Shown here in pieces: positions 1 to 6,148 of a stretch of 7,248 bases of DNA (position 1 is its first letter; every line of letters starts with the position of its first letter). Location: assembly GCA_025934595.1 (NCBI GenBank), contig JAICXU010000145.1, positions 1 to 7,248 on the forward strand, read 5' to 3'. This DNA comes from Polyangiaceae bacterium. GTDB taxonomy: Bacteria > Myxococcota_A > Polyangia > Polyangiales > Polyangiaceae. Under the pieces are notes generated by a model that was given only the letters and a program-made list of their open reading frames with translations, made no database searches and had not been told where the DNA came from. A program made the translations under genes and the position numbers.

Positions 1-674
1 GCGACTCCCGCGACGAGCTCGTAGAGCGTCGCGCCCACCGACCAAATGTCGGCGCGATGATCCACGTCTTTTTCCGCGCGAACCTGCTCCGGCGCCATGT
101 AGAGCGGCGAGCCGATGACGGCGCCCGTGTTCGTGAGGGTGACATCGACGTGCGCGAATTTCGCGATGCCGAAGTCGAGCACCTTCACGACGCGTTTGTC
201 GCCCTCCTCGGACACGAACACGTTCGCGGGCTTGATGTCGCGATGCACGATGCCCGCCGCGTGCGCGGCCTCGAGCGCGCGCAAAATCTCGATCGCGATC
301 TCGCACGCGTCGCGCACCGGCAATCGCTCACGGAGCGCACGTTCGGCGAGCGTTTCGCCGGAGCAGAGCTCCATGACGATGTACGGCTCGTTCTCTTCCG
401 TGTGTCCGTAATCGGTGACGGCGACGATGTTCGGGTGACCGATGCGCCCTGCCGCGCGAGCCTCGCGCTCGAATCGCGCCTCGCTGTCGGGCGCCCGCGC
501 CTTGTCGGTGTGCATCAACTTGAGCGCGAACTTCCGATCGATGCCGATGTGCGTGGCCTCGAAGACCGCGCCCATGCCGCCCCGTCCGAGCATGCGATTG
601 AGGCGGTATTTGCCCGCAATGACAGGACCGCTCGGCGCCTCGCCGTCGCTCTTGAGGGATTTGTCGTCGGGCAC
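1..674 (-). CDS. Ser/Thr protein kinase, PknB-like (3' end cut by window edge)
   Basis: Hanks-type kinase that would phosphorylate Ser/Thr on cytoplasmic targets. Only 224 residues are visible. The kinase domain starts near residue 22 (GKYRLNRMLG). All key elements are seen: glycine loop GRGGMG (30-35), ATP lysine K52, helix-C glutamate E71, HRDIKPAN with catalytic D146 and N151, DFG (167-169), an activation loop with T179, T181 and T183 as possible autophosphorylation sites, GSPLYMAPEQ (188-197) and DIWSVG (209-214). It should therefore be an active kinase. The start is GTG at 674: the frame is closed by a TAG just upstream, and the only downstream ATG (residue 28) would destroy the nucleotide-binding loop. 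No convincing Shine-Dalgarno precedes it. It lies 26 bases after the lysozyme lipoprotein gene on the same strand, so co-transcription is likely. The C-terminal part (sensor or transmembrane region) is outside the window, so signal and location are unknown. Confidence 0.93.
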   Translation of the reverse strand, partial: MPDDKSLKSDGEAPSGPVIAGKYRLNRMLGRGGMGAVFEATHIGIDRKFALKLMHTDKARAPDSEARFEREARAAGRIGHPNIVAVTDYGHTEENEPYIVMELCSGETLAERALRERLPVRDACEIAIEILRALEAAHAAGIVHRDIKPANVFVSEEGDKRVVKVLDFGIAKFAHVDVTLTNTGAVIGSPLYMAPEQVRAEKDVDHRADIWSVGATLYELVAGV

Positions 675-700
675 CGACGTCGAGCGTACAACCGATGCGG

Positions 701-1891
701 TCAGGCGGCTCGCTTTCGCTTCGAGGATTTTCTACGCGAAAGCACCATCATCGTCATCGCCGCCATGAGCCACGCGCCGCTCGTTCCTTCGTGCTTCGGG
801 CTCGTGCTGCAGCCTCCCGAGTCCGCACCGTCCGCGGACGATCCATCCGCCGACGATCCCGACGGATCGCCCGGCTGCGCGCCGGGTTGCGGCGCTTCGA
901 GCCCGCCGTCCTCGTCGCCGCCGACCGTGCCGCCGTCGCTGGCGATCACCTGAATCTTCACCTCGATCTGCGTGTCGGAGGGTCCACCTTGTCCAGGATC
1001 TCCGAACCACGCGACGCCGTCCTCGACGAGGCCGAAATGCTCGTCGTAGAGACCGGGCTTTTCGGGCGCACGGAGATCGAATTGGAATTTGTAATCACCG
1101 CCGGGAGCGACCGTTCCCGATACGGCGTCGAGCCGCGACGATGAGACCCACGTGGAATCGGCAAACGCGCTCGCACGGTCGCGCGGGCCGGTCGTACCGA
1201 GCCGCGTGCTCGAGCCCCAATTTTTCGTGCCCGTGTTCTTCATCGTGAGCGACGAGGGGATGATTTGCCCGGCCGTCATCTTCAGCGTGGTCGTCGCCAA
1301 GGGAAAGCTCTGGCTCACGTAGCTCGCGGCGTACGAAATCGAACCGTATGCAGCGAGCGCGGCCTCGGCGTACGCGACGCGATTCGATTCATCGCACGTG
1401 CCGCAGCCCTCGAAATCGTCTTGGAAGGCGACCGTCGCCTCGGTCACGTTCGTCGTCGCGCGAAGACGTCCGAGCCCGTAGCTCGAAAAATTCGTGAGCT
1501 CGTACCAAATGAACTCGAGCTGCAACGTGAGCGAATCGACGCTCATCTTTTGCTCCGACGCATACGCGACGGCGTTGTCTCCTCCGTCCGAGTCCCATCT
1601 TCCGCCGACCGACCACTGGGCGATGCCTCGCCCCGGACCGCCGGATTGCACGGCCGTCGGGTCCACGTTGGACTCCTGCACGAGATTGCCGACGATGCCT
1701 GCGGCTTGAAATGTCGTGAGGCCTTTGCCGACGAAGAAGCTGAACGCGGGAGCCTCGTTCGCGTCGAGCGCGTCCTCGCTCGTGCCCGTCACGTCGCCCG
1801 GCGCGCCGGAATCGCTGCAACCGATCGCCAAAAACGAGAGCACCGAGAGCGCCGCGAAAAGAAGCGCGACGCGAGACGAGCGAGCGAGCAT
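701..1891 (-). CDS. Lipoprotein with phage-tail-type lysozyme domain, NBR1-like Ig domain and MYXO-CTERM-like tail
   Basis: Predicted surface muramidase-like protein of 396 residues. In order: a signal peptide ending in LAIGC (lipid Cys C25; Ala at -3 is less usual); a phage-tail lysozyme-like domain (about 48-185) with GNLVQESN, where E73 is the likely catalytic acid, and GIAQWSVGGRW (89-99); C163 and C166, perhaps a disulfide; an Ig-like domain resembling that of NBR1 (about 190-316; MKNTGTKNWG, RAPEKPGLYDEHF, VEDGVAWF); a Gly/Ser/Asp/Pro linker (318-360); then GGC at C361, a short hydrophobic stretch (about 371-384) and an Arg/Lys-rich end, the layout of MYXO-CTERM sorting tails. I chose ATG 1891: GAGGAG at 1897-1902 sits 5 bases upstream, whereas the in-frame GTG at 1897 overlaps that site. 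It leads the kinase gene by 26 bases. Seen: motifs. Known: myxobacterial tails of this type are thought to direct surface display. Inferred: wall cleavage outside the cell. The exact substrate is unknown. Confidence 0.85.
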   Translation of the reverse strand: MLARSSRVALLFAALSVLSFLAIGCSDSGAPGDVTGTSEDALDANEAPAFSFFVGKGLTTFQAAGIVGNLVQESNVDPTAVQSGGPGRGIAQWSVGGRWDSDGGDNAVAYASEQKMSVDSLTLQLEFIWYELTNFSSYGLGRLRATTNVTEATVAFQDDFEGCGTCDESNRVAYAEAALAAYGSISYAASYVSQSFPLATTTLKMTAGQIIPSSLTMKNTGTKNWGSSTRLGTTGPRDRASAFADSTWVSSSRLDAVSGTVAPGGDYKFQFDLRAPEKPGLYDEHFGLVEDGVAWFGDPGQGGPSDTQIEVKIQVIASDGGTVGGDEDGGLEAPQPGAQPGDPSGSSADGSSADGADSGGCSTSPKHEGTSGAWLMAAMTMMVLSRRKSSKRKRAA

Positions 1892-1896
1892 GCACA

Positions 1897-1902
1897 CTCC
1901 TC
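1897..1902 (-). promoter_or_regulatory. Ribosome binding site that fixes the lysozyme lipoprotein start
   Basis: GAGGAG on the minus strand, 5 bases before ATG 1891. The alternative in-frame GTG begins on the last G of this site, so it cannot be served by it. This favours the shorter 396-residue protein. Confidence 0.7.
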
Positions 1903-2052
1903 AGCAATGCGTGCGCCACGCGCGATTAGGCCGTTTTTACGGCAAATCGTGATGGTGCGCGGTTCTACCACCTGCGAGAGACGGCGAGCTTTTCGCGGAG
2001 AATCGCGAGGATGATTCGCGCGCGATCCAGGACGGGCTGCCGCATTGCCCGA

Positions 2053-2077
2053 TCGGACAGATGTCTGCCCCATCCGA
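2053..2077 (-). terminator. Candidate hairpin after the peptide transporter gene
   Basis: TCGGA (2053-2057) pairs with TCCGA (2073-2077), and inside it CAGA (2058-2061) pairs with TCTG (2064-2067), leaving a 5-base bulge on one side. It starts 4 bases past the transporter stop codon on the minus strand. No U-tract follows, so it is at best a weak or Rho-assisted terminator, or an mRNA 3'-end stabiliser. Confidence 0.3.
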
Positions 2078-2080
2078 CAA

Positions 2081-3514
2081 TCAGGCGGTGAGCTCGGCCG
2101 CTTTCGCTTCGTCTTCGCTCGTCACCGCGTTCTCGTCGCCGATCGCTTTCTTGATGGGCGCGTAGAACAGGATCATGAGGACGCCCGTCGCGAGCGAGAT
2201 TCCGCTGAGCATGATGAAGAACGCGGGGCTACTCATCTTGTGCGTGTAGGTCGCGAGATAGCCGGACAAATAATCACCGACGCAGCTCGAGAGAAACCAC
2301 ATGCCCATCATCATCGACACGATGCGCGGCGGCGCGATCATCGTGACGAGGGAGAGCCCGACCGGCGAAAGATACAGCTCGCCCAATGTGAGAAGGAACG
2401 TGCAGCCGATCAAATAATTGAAGCTCGCGAGGCCGCCGCTGTCGACCTTGTGCCCAGCGGGGATCATCACGAGAAACGAAACCCCCAGCAAAAAGCAGCC
2501 GATCGCCATCTTCGCGACCGACGACGGCTCGGTCTTTTTCTCCGCCTGCTTTTTCCAAAACCAGTTGATGACGGGCGTGCCGAAGATGATGAAGAACGGA
2601 TTCACGCCTTGGAACCAGGTGGCCGGCATCTCCCAATTCGATCCGAGCCAACCGAAGACGTGACGATCGCTCGAGCCGTCGGCCCAGAACTGCAGCGAGT
2701 TGCCTTGCTGCTCGTAGACGCCCCAAAACGAAATGTTGAGCGCGCAGAGAACGATGAGCGCCGTGATGCGCGCCCACTCCGCTTTCGTGAACGGCTTCTT
2801 CTCGGCCTTGGTCTCAGCCGCCGCCTTCTTCTGCATGATCTGATCGGCGGCGAGATAACGCGAGCCCCAGAGATACACGACGAGCCCGAGCAAGAGGCCG
2901 ACGCCGGCGCTTCCGAAGCCCCATGCCCAGCCGACTTTTTCGCCGAGCGTGCCGCACACGAACGGCGAGAGGAACGCGCCGAGATTGATGCCGACGTAGA
3001 AAATGTTGAACGCGCGATCGCGGCGCGGGTCGCCCGGCGGATAGAGCGCGCCGACTTGCGTCGAGATGTTGGATTTGAAAAATCCGTTGCCGATCGTGAG
3101 CGTGATGATCGCCGGGAAAAATAGCGATTCCTTCATCATCATGAACTCGCCGCACGCCATGACGATGCCGCCGATGACGACGGACTTTCTCTGACCCAAA
3201 AGGCGATCGGCCAAGATGCCGCCGAAGAACGGCGTGAGATACACCGCGGCGGTGTAGAGACCGTAGATCTGGTCGGCGAACTGCTCGTTGTCGAGATGAC
3301 CGAAAATGCGGCCGAGCAGGTGCTGCATAGCCGTGAAGCCGAGCACGGTGGGGGCGACGTCGGGCTTGCACAATTCCTTCGCGACATAGAGCGCGAGGAG
3401 GGCGCGCATGCCGTAGTAACAAAAGCGCTCCCACGCTTCGGTGAAGAAGAGGACGTAGAGCCCGGCGGGGTGGCCGAACAGCTCTTTGCCGCGGAGCGTT
3501 TTTTCTTCGCTCAC
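2081..3514 (-). CDS. Proton-coupled di/tripeptide transporter, POT/PTR2 family (MFS)
   Basis: Inner-membrane symporter expected to import di- and tripeptides using the proton gradient; 477 residues, a complete length for bacterial POTs. Signatures seen: ExxERFxYYG (residues 26-35), the proton/peptide-coupling motif of the family; GGILADRLLGQRK (98-110), the MFS loop motif; GNGFFKSNISTQVGALY (142-158); and FNIFYVGINLGAFLSP (169-184), the PTR2 signature. The stretch between TM1 and TM2 (about 49-82) is longer than in E. coli DtpA; I recall this as a common subgroup rather than an oddity. The tail is short and acidic. The start is GTG at 3514 (MSEEKTLRGKEL), giving the usual short cytoplasmic N-terminus. 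There is no good Shine-Dalgarno, but the upstream barrel gene stops only 11 bases earlier, so translational coupling is likely. Family assignment is firm; the exact substrate range cannot be read from sequence. Confidence 0.95.
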   Translation of the reverse strand: MSEEKTLRGKELFGHPAGLYVLFFTEAWERFCYYGMRALLALYVAKELCKPDVAPTVLGFTAMQHLLGRIFGHLDNEQFADQIYGLYTAAVYLTPFFGGILADRLLGQRKSVVIGGIVMACGEFMMMKESLFFPAIITLTIGNGFFKSNISTQVGALYPPGDPRRDRAFNIFYVGINLGAFLSPFVCGTLGEKVGWAWGFGSAGVGLLLGLVVYLWGSRYLAADQIMQKKAAAETKAEKKPFTKAEWARITALIVLCALNISFWGVYEQQGNSLQFWADGSSDRHVFGWLGSNWEMPATWFQGVNPFFIIFGTPVINWFWKKQAEKKTEPSSVAKMAIGCFLLGVSFLVMIPAGHKVDSGGLASFNYLIGCTFLLTLGELYLSPVGLSLVTMIAPPRIVSMMMGMWFLSSCVGDYLSGYLATYTHKMSSPAFFIMLSGISLATGVLMILFYAPIKKAIGDENAVTSEDEAKAAELTA

Positions 3515-3525
3515 GGACTATTTTC

Positions 3526-4143
3526 TCACAAGCGAATGCCGAGCTGCGCACCGAACGCGAACGACGAATAGGCGTCGCCGGTCGAGGGCTCGGCGTCGGG
3601 GATGAAGAGGAGGTTCACGTCGGCGCCGACGTAGATCGGACCGAGCGTCACGAGACCGACGAGGCCGGGCTCGAGATAAAAACGCTGGTTGGTGACGCTG
3701 AAGTTGCCGACCGTGGTGCCGGGATTGTTCGACGTGCCATTGAAATTCGCGAAGCTCGTGAGGCTCGCGTCGCCGAAGCCGAGCTGCGGGCGGATGATCA
3801 GCGCCGAGATGTGCAGGCTGTAGCCGGCCTCGAGCCCGATGAGCAACGTGTGCGTCGAGGTGCTGATGTTCGACGGCGTCGCACCGAGCGGCGTGTCCGC
3901 GGTCGACCCGAAGTAGTACATGACGTTGCCGCCGACATAGAGCTTCTGAAAGACCTCGACGCCGCCGCGCGCCCCGAAACCGACGGCGAGGGGATTCGGC
4001 ACGTCGCTGTTCGGATTCGTCCCGTAACCGAACCTGCCGCCGGCCTCGACGGCGAGCGGAAGGTCCGCCCGCGCCGCAGGAGAACGGAAGAACACGCCGA
4101 CGAAAACCAGGGCCGCGGGCAGGGGGAGCGCGAGTCGTTTCAT
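3526..4143 (-). CDS. Small outer-membrane beta-barrel protein, function unknown
   Basis: 205 residues, not matched to a named family. A clear Sec signal peptide (MKRLALPLPAALVFVGVFF) ends with a signal-peptidase I site ARA|D after residue 26. The mature part is made of alternating amphipathic beta strands rich in Gly and aromatic residues (for example VGFGARGGVEVF, KLYVGGNVMYYFG, TLLIGLEAGYSL, LIIRPQLGFGD, RFYLEPGLVGLV, IYVGADVNLLFI), with polar loops between them and a final strand AFGAQLGIRL at the C-terminus. The length fits an 8-strand barrel of the OmpA-barrel/OmpW/OMP_b-brl type. The last residue is Leu rather than the common Phe. Start ATG 4143 has the purine-rich AGGTAGGGGG just upstream. 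It sits between the peptidase lipoprotein and the peptide transporter on the same strand, so a role in the envelope near peptide release or uptake is plausible, but an 8-strand barrel need not be a pore. Confidence 0.8.
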   Translation of the reverse strand: MKRLALPLPAALVFVGVFFRSPAARADLPLAVEAGGRFGYGTNPNSDVPNPLAVGFGARGGVEVFQKLYVGGNVMYYFGSTADTPLGATPSNISTSTHTLLIGLEAGYSLHISALIIRPQLGFGDASLTSFANFNGTSNNPGTTVGNFSVTNQRFYLEPGLVGLVTLGPIYVGADVNLLFIPDAEPSTGDAYSSFAFGAQLGIRL

Positions 4144-4179
4144 GGGCCCCCTACCTACCGCGAAGCGCGCCTCCTTGTC

Positions 4180-4239
4180 CTCTACTTATCTCTCTAGTTG
4201 CCTCTCTACTCAGCTCTCTACTTAGCTCTCTACTTAACA
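4180..4239. repeat. Five tandem 12-bp repeats with consensus CTCTACTTAGCT
   Basis: Units start at 4180, 4192, 4204, 4216 and 4228 (CTCTACTTATCT, CTCTAGTTGCCT, CTCTACTCAGCT, CTCTACTTAGCT, CTCTACTTAACA). They span the 3' end of the peptidase lipoprotein gene and most of the 86-base gap before the barrel gene. Read on the minus strand in that gene's frame, every unit contains TAG at the same place (4230-4232, 4218-4220, 4206-4208, 4194-4196, 4182-4184); the first is the gene's own stop. They show no internal dyad symmetry, so they are not a hairpin terminator. Confidence 0.85.
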
Positions 4240-4994
4240 AGGAACCATTTCACCCCGGGCGTCACCTCGAGATGAAAGTGATTTTTGTGCTTCGCGTTGT
4301 AATCCGGCGTGAGCTCCACGTTGAAAAGGTGGGCCTCTGCCGCGCTACAGGCGATGGCTCGCAGGGTCTTCGCTTCTTCGGTCGCGGGCCTAGGTCCCGA
4401 GCGCGGCCCGCACGTTTTCGCGCCGATCGCCCCGTGAAAATCCTTCTCCACGTTCAACTTGGTCCCGTCTTTTTTCAGGAACACTGCGGCATCGAGCGCC
4501 AGCGCGGCACCGTGACGCTGCCCGGGTTTGTCGGCGGGCCAATTCTTCGGCGGCGGCCGGTAGGCGGAAAAATGCACCACCTCGTCGACGTCGTAGCGCG
4601 TGAGGATCTGCGCGAAGTCGTCGAGTGCGAGCACGAGCCGGCAATCCATGATCTCGTACGGCGACGTCGCGCGAGCCTTTGCGGGAAGCGCAGAATGAAA
4701 GGACACGCCGTGGAGCGGGCCCGTGAGGCGCACCGGCGTCGCCACGCCACGCGCGGCCGGCACCGATTGAAAAGAAATCTTGCGCGTCGCGAGCGCGGCC
4801 TCGCAGGCCGCAGAGTCCATCGCCGCGTACTCGATCGCCGGCGTCGTGTCGGGATCGGTCGGAAACGAAAGCCCCTTGCTCGACGTCGCGTCGGCGTGGG
4901 AGGCCGATGTGGCTCCTCTCGATCCGAACGCGGCCTCGCCGCAGGCCGTGAGCGCCAAGAATCCGAGCGTCACCGCGCGCGCGAGCCTCTGCAT
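4230..4994 (-). CDS. Lipoprotein with extensin-C / M15-like (LAS) zinc peptidase domain
   Basis: Predicted envelope lipoprotein of 254 residues, probably a peptidoglycan peptidase or a wall-binding relative. The signal peptide ends in lipobox LTAC (lipid Cys C18), followed by a Ser/Ala/Thr-rich linker. The domain (about 60-254) looks like the extensin-like C-terminal family: four spaced cysteines (C64, C118, C195, C216) that could form disulfides, FSAYRPPP (142-149), RHGAALALD giving H161-x6-D168, and YNAKHKNHFHLEV with H239/H241. The H-x6-D plus H-x-H layout matches zinc ligands of LAS/M15 enzymes such as MepA, so it may be active; cleavage specificity is unknown. I chose ATG 4994 because it yields a compact lipoprotein signal peptide. 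An in-frame ATG at 5015 adds seven polar or aromatic residues; neither has a Shine-Dalgarno. It is divergent from hrcA and upstream of the barrel and transporter genes. The stop lies inside a tandem repeat. Confidence 0.8.
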   Translation of the reverse strand: MQRLARAVTLGFLALTACGEAAFGSRGATSASHADATSSKGLSFPTDPDTTPAIEYAAMDSAACEAALATRKISFQSVPAARGVATPVRLTGPLHGVSFHSALPAKARATSPYEIMDCRLVLALDDFAQILTRYDVDEVVHFSAYRPPPKNWPADKPGQRHGAALALDAAVFLKKDGTKLNVEKDFHGAIGAKTCGPRSGPRPATEEAKTLRAIACSAAEAHLFNVELTPDYNAKHKNHFHLEVTPGVKWFLVK

Positions 4995-5087
4995 GTCGGT
5001 GTAATATGCATGCATTAGCGGATTGGCCCAATTTTAGGCTGCCCGCGCGCCTCGCAGAAGCAAAAGGGGTATACTGGCTGGAGAGTC
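4995..5087. promoter_or_regulatory. Divergent promoter region between peptidase lipoprotein and hrcA
   Basis: 93 bases that must serve both directions. It contains two perfect inverted repeats: ATGCATGCAT (5006-5015) and ATTGG-C-CCAAT (5022-5032). On the minus strand TTGGGC, a 17-base spacer and CATATT form a weak sigma-70-like pair that would start transcription close to ATG 4994. On the plus strand GGAGAG (5080-5085) is a ribosome binding site for hrcA. No CIRCE (TTAGCACTC-N9-GAGTGCTAA) is present. Confidence 0.4.
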
Positions 5088-6146
5088 ATGGCGGATATCG
5101 GCCATCGCGCGCGGCGCATCTTGTATGCGGCCGTCACCGAGTTCGTAGCCACCGGCGAGCCGGTCGGATCACGGACGCTGGCAAAAAAAAGCGGTTTGGA
5201 GCTTTCGCCCGCGACCATTCGCAACGTCCTCTCCGACCTCGAGGAGGGCGGATACTTGCGGCAACCGCACACGAGCGCCGGCCGCATCCCCACCGATCGC
5301 GCGTTCCGCCTGTTCATCGATGCGCTCATGGAAGTGAAGGCGCTCACCGACGACGAGACCGCGCGCATTCGTGCCCGCTTCGAGGATCTCTCGCCGGGGC
5401 AGAACGTGATGCGCGAGACCGGCAAGCTGCTCGCCGAGCTCACGGGAAACGCCGCCGTCGTCATCGCGCCTCGCGCCGACGTGCTCACGTTGAAGCAGCT
5501 TCGTTTCATCCGCACGAAGTCGCGCGAGCTCTTGGCCGTGCTCGTGATGTCGAATGGCACCGTGCAAAATCGTTTCATCACGACCGACGTCGAAGATTCG
5601 GAGATCGAGCGCGTTCACAACTTGCTCGACGACGTCACCGAAGGACGAACCCTCGGCGATCTTCGCGAGTTCTTCACGCGCCGGCTCGCGACCGACCGCG
5701 TGCAGCACGACGAGCTCCGGCGCCGCGCGTTCTCTCTCGCCGACGCGGTCGTGCGAAGCGCCACCGGCAGCGGCGCCGACGTCGTGATCGAGGGCGAATC
5801 CCAGCTCTTTCAGCAGCCCGAATTTTCGGACGCGAGCGGCCTTCGTCAAATCGTCGCTGCGCTCGGTGAGAGAGATCGCATCGTCGGCTTGCTCGACGCG
5901 ACGATCGCCGCGAAAGGCTCGGCCATCGTCGTCGGCAGTGAAGCCGGAGAGCTCGGCGGTGGACAGCTGTCGCTCGTCGGCGCGAGCTACACCGATCACG
6001 GACGCACGGCGGGATCGGTCGCCGTCATCGGCCCGACGCGCATGGATTATCCGAAGGTCATTCCGCTCGTCGTCGCCACCGCCACGGCGATGAGCGAGTT
6101 CATGGATCGCGAAGGCGATCGCCAGTCCGAAGACGACGACGATTGA
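5088..6146 (+). CDS. hrcA: Heat-inducible transcription repressor HrcA
   Basis: Cytoplasmic dimeric repressor that in other bacteria binds the CIRCE operator in front of groESL and dnaK operons and is kept active by GroEL. It has 352 residues, near the usual 340-350. The N-terminal winged helix (about 1-75) carries the family's VGSRTLAKKSGLELSPATIR (26-45), LSDLEEGGYLRQPHTSAGR (48-66) and IPTDRAFRLFID blocks; the middle holds the GAF-like dimer domain; the C-terminus has IGPTRMDYPKVIPLV (314-328), typical of HrcA, followed by an extra acidic tail rich in Glu and Asp. Start ATG 5088 has GGAGAG two bases upstream. There is no grpE, dnaK or dnaJ next to it in the window and no CIRCE before it, so autoregulation through CIRCE is not visible here. 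Its stop nearly touches the next gene, an M28 peptidase, so the two are probably co-transcribed. Identification is firm. Confidence 0.97.
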   Translation: MADIGHRARRILYAAVTEFVATGEPVGSRTLAKKSGLELSPATIRNVLSDLEEGGYLRQPHTSAGRIPTDRAFRLFIDALMEVKALTDDETARIRARFEDLSPGQNVMRETGKLLAELTGNAAVVIAPRADVLTLKQLRFIRTKSRELLAVLVMSNGTVQNRFITTDVEDSEIERVHNLLDDVTEGRTLGDLREFFTRRLATDRVQHDELRRRAFSLADAVVRSATGSGADVVIEGESQLFQQPEFSDASGLRQIVAALGERDRIVGLLDATIAAKGSAIVVGSEAGELGGGQLSLVGASYTDHGRTAGSVAVIGPTRMDYPKVIPLVVATATAMSEFMDREGDRQSEDDDD

Positions 6147-6148
6147 CG

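Larger units (their letters stand above)
1892..2080. promoter_or_regulatory. Intergenic region between peptide transporter and lysozyme lipoprotein genes
   Basis: 189 bases without a supported gene. They should carry the end of the transporter transcript and the leader or promoter of the lysozyme lipoprotein. I see a perfect 5-bp inverted repeat GCCGT-tttt-ACGGC (1930-1943), a 5-bp one TCGCG-gagaat-CGCGA (1993-2008), and a bulged hairpin at 2053-2077. No convincing -35/-10 pair with normal spacing was found on the minus strand. Confidence 0.4.

Noticed and set aside
57..953. Long plus-strand open frame of 298 codons
   Set aside because: It lies antisense to the kinase and the lysozyme lipoprotein C-terminus, both with clear family motifs. 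Its protein is Arg/Ala/Asp-rich without recognisable domains, as expected from a high-GC shadow.
1892..1897. In-frame GTG at 1897 as start of the lysozyme lipoprotein
   Set aside because: It overlaps the GAGGAG ribosome binding site; ATG 1891 has proper spacing.
2045..3124. Plus-strand open frame of 359 codons
   Set aside because: Antisense to the POT transporter; highly charged low-complexity product and no family motif.
4180..4239. CRISPR-like array
   Set aside because: Units are only 12 bp and directly adjacent without spacers; this is a simple tandem repeat.
4272..5018. Plus-strand open frame of 248 codons
   Set aside because: Antisense to the lipoprotein peptidase with conserved H/D/H and Cys residues; the product is Arg-rich shadow sequence.
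5070..5075. TATACT as -10 box for hrcA
   Set aside because: Transcription would begin around 5081-5082, inside the ribosome binding site, and no -35 match lies 16-18 bases upstream (GCGCC-type sequence there).
5006..5869. Plus-strand frame of 287 codons overlapping hrcA
   Set aside because: Different frame of the well-conserved hrcA; Arg/His-rich product typical of a shifted high-GC gene.
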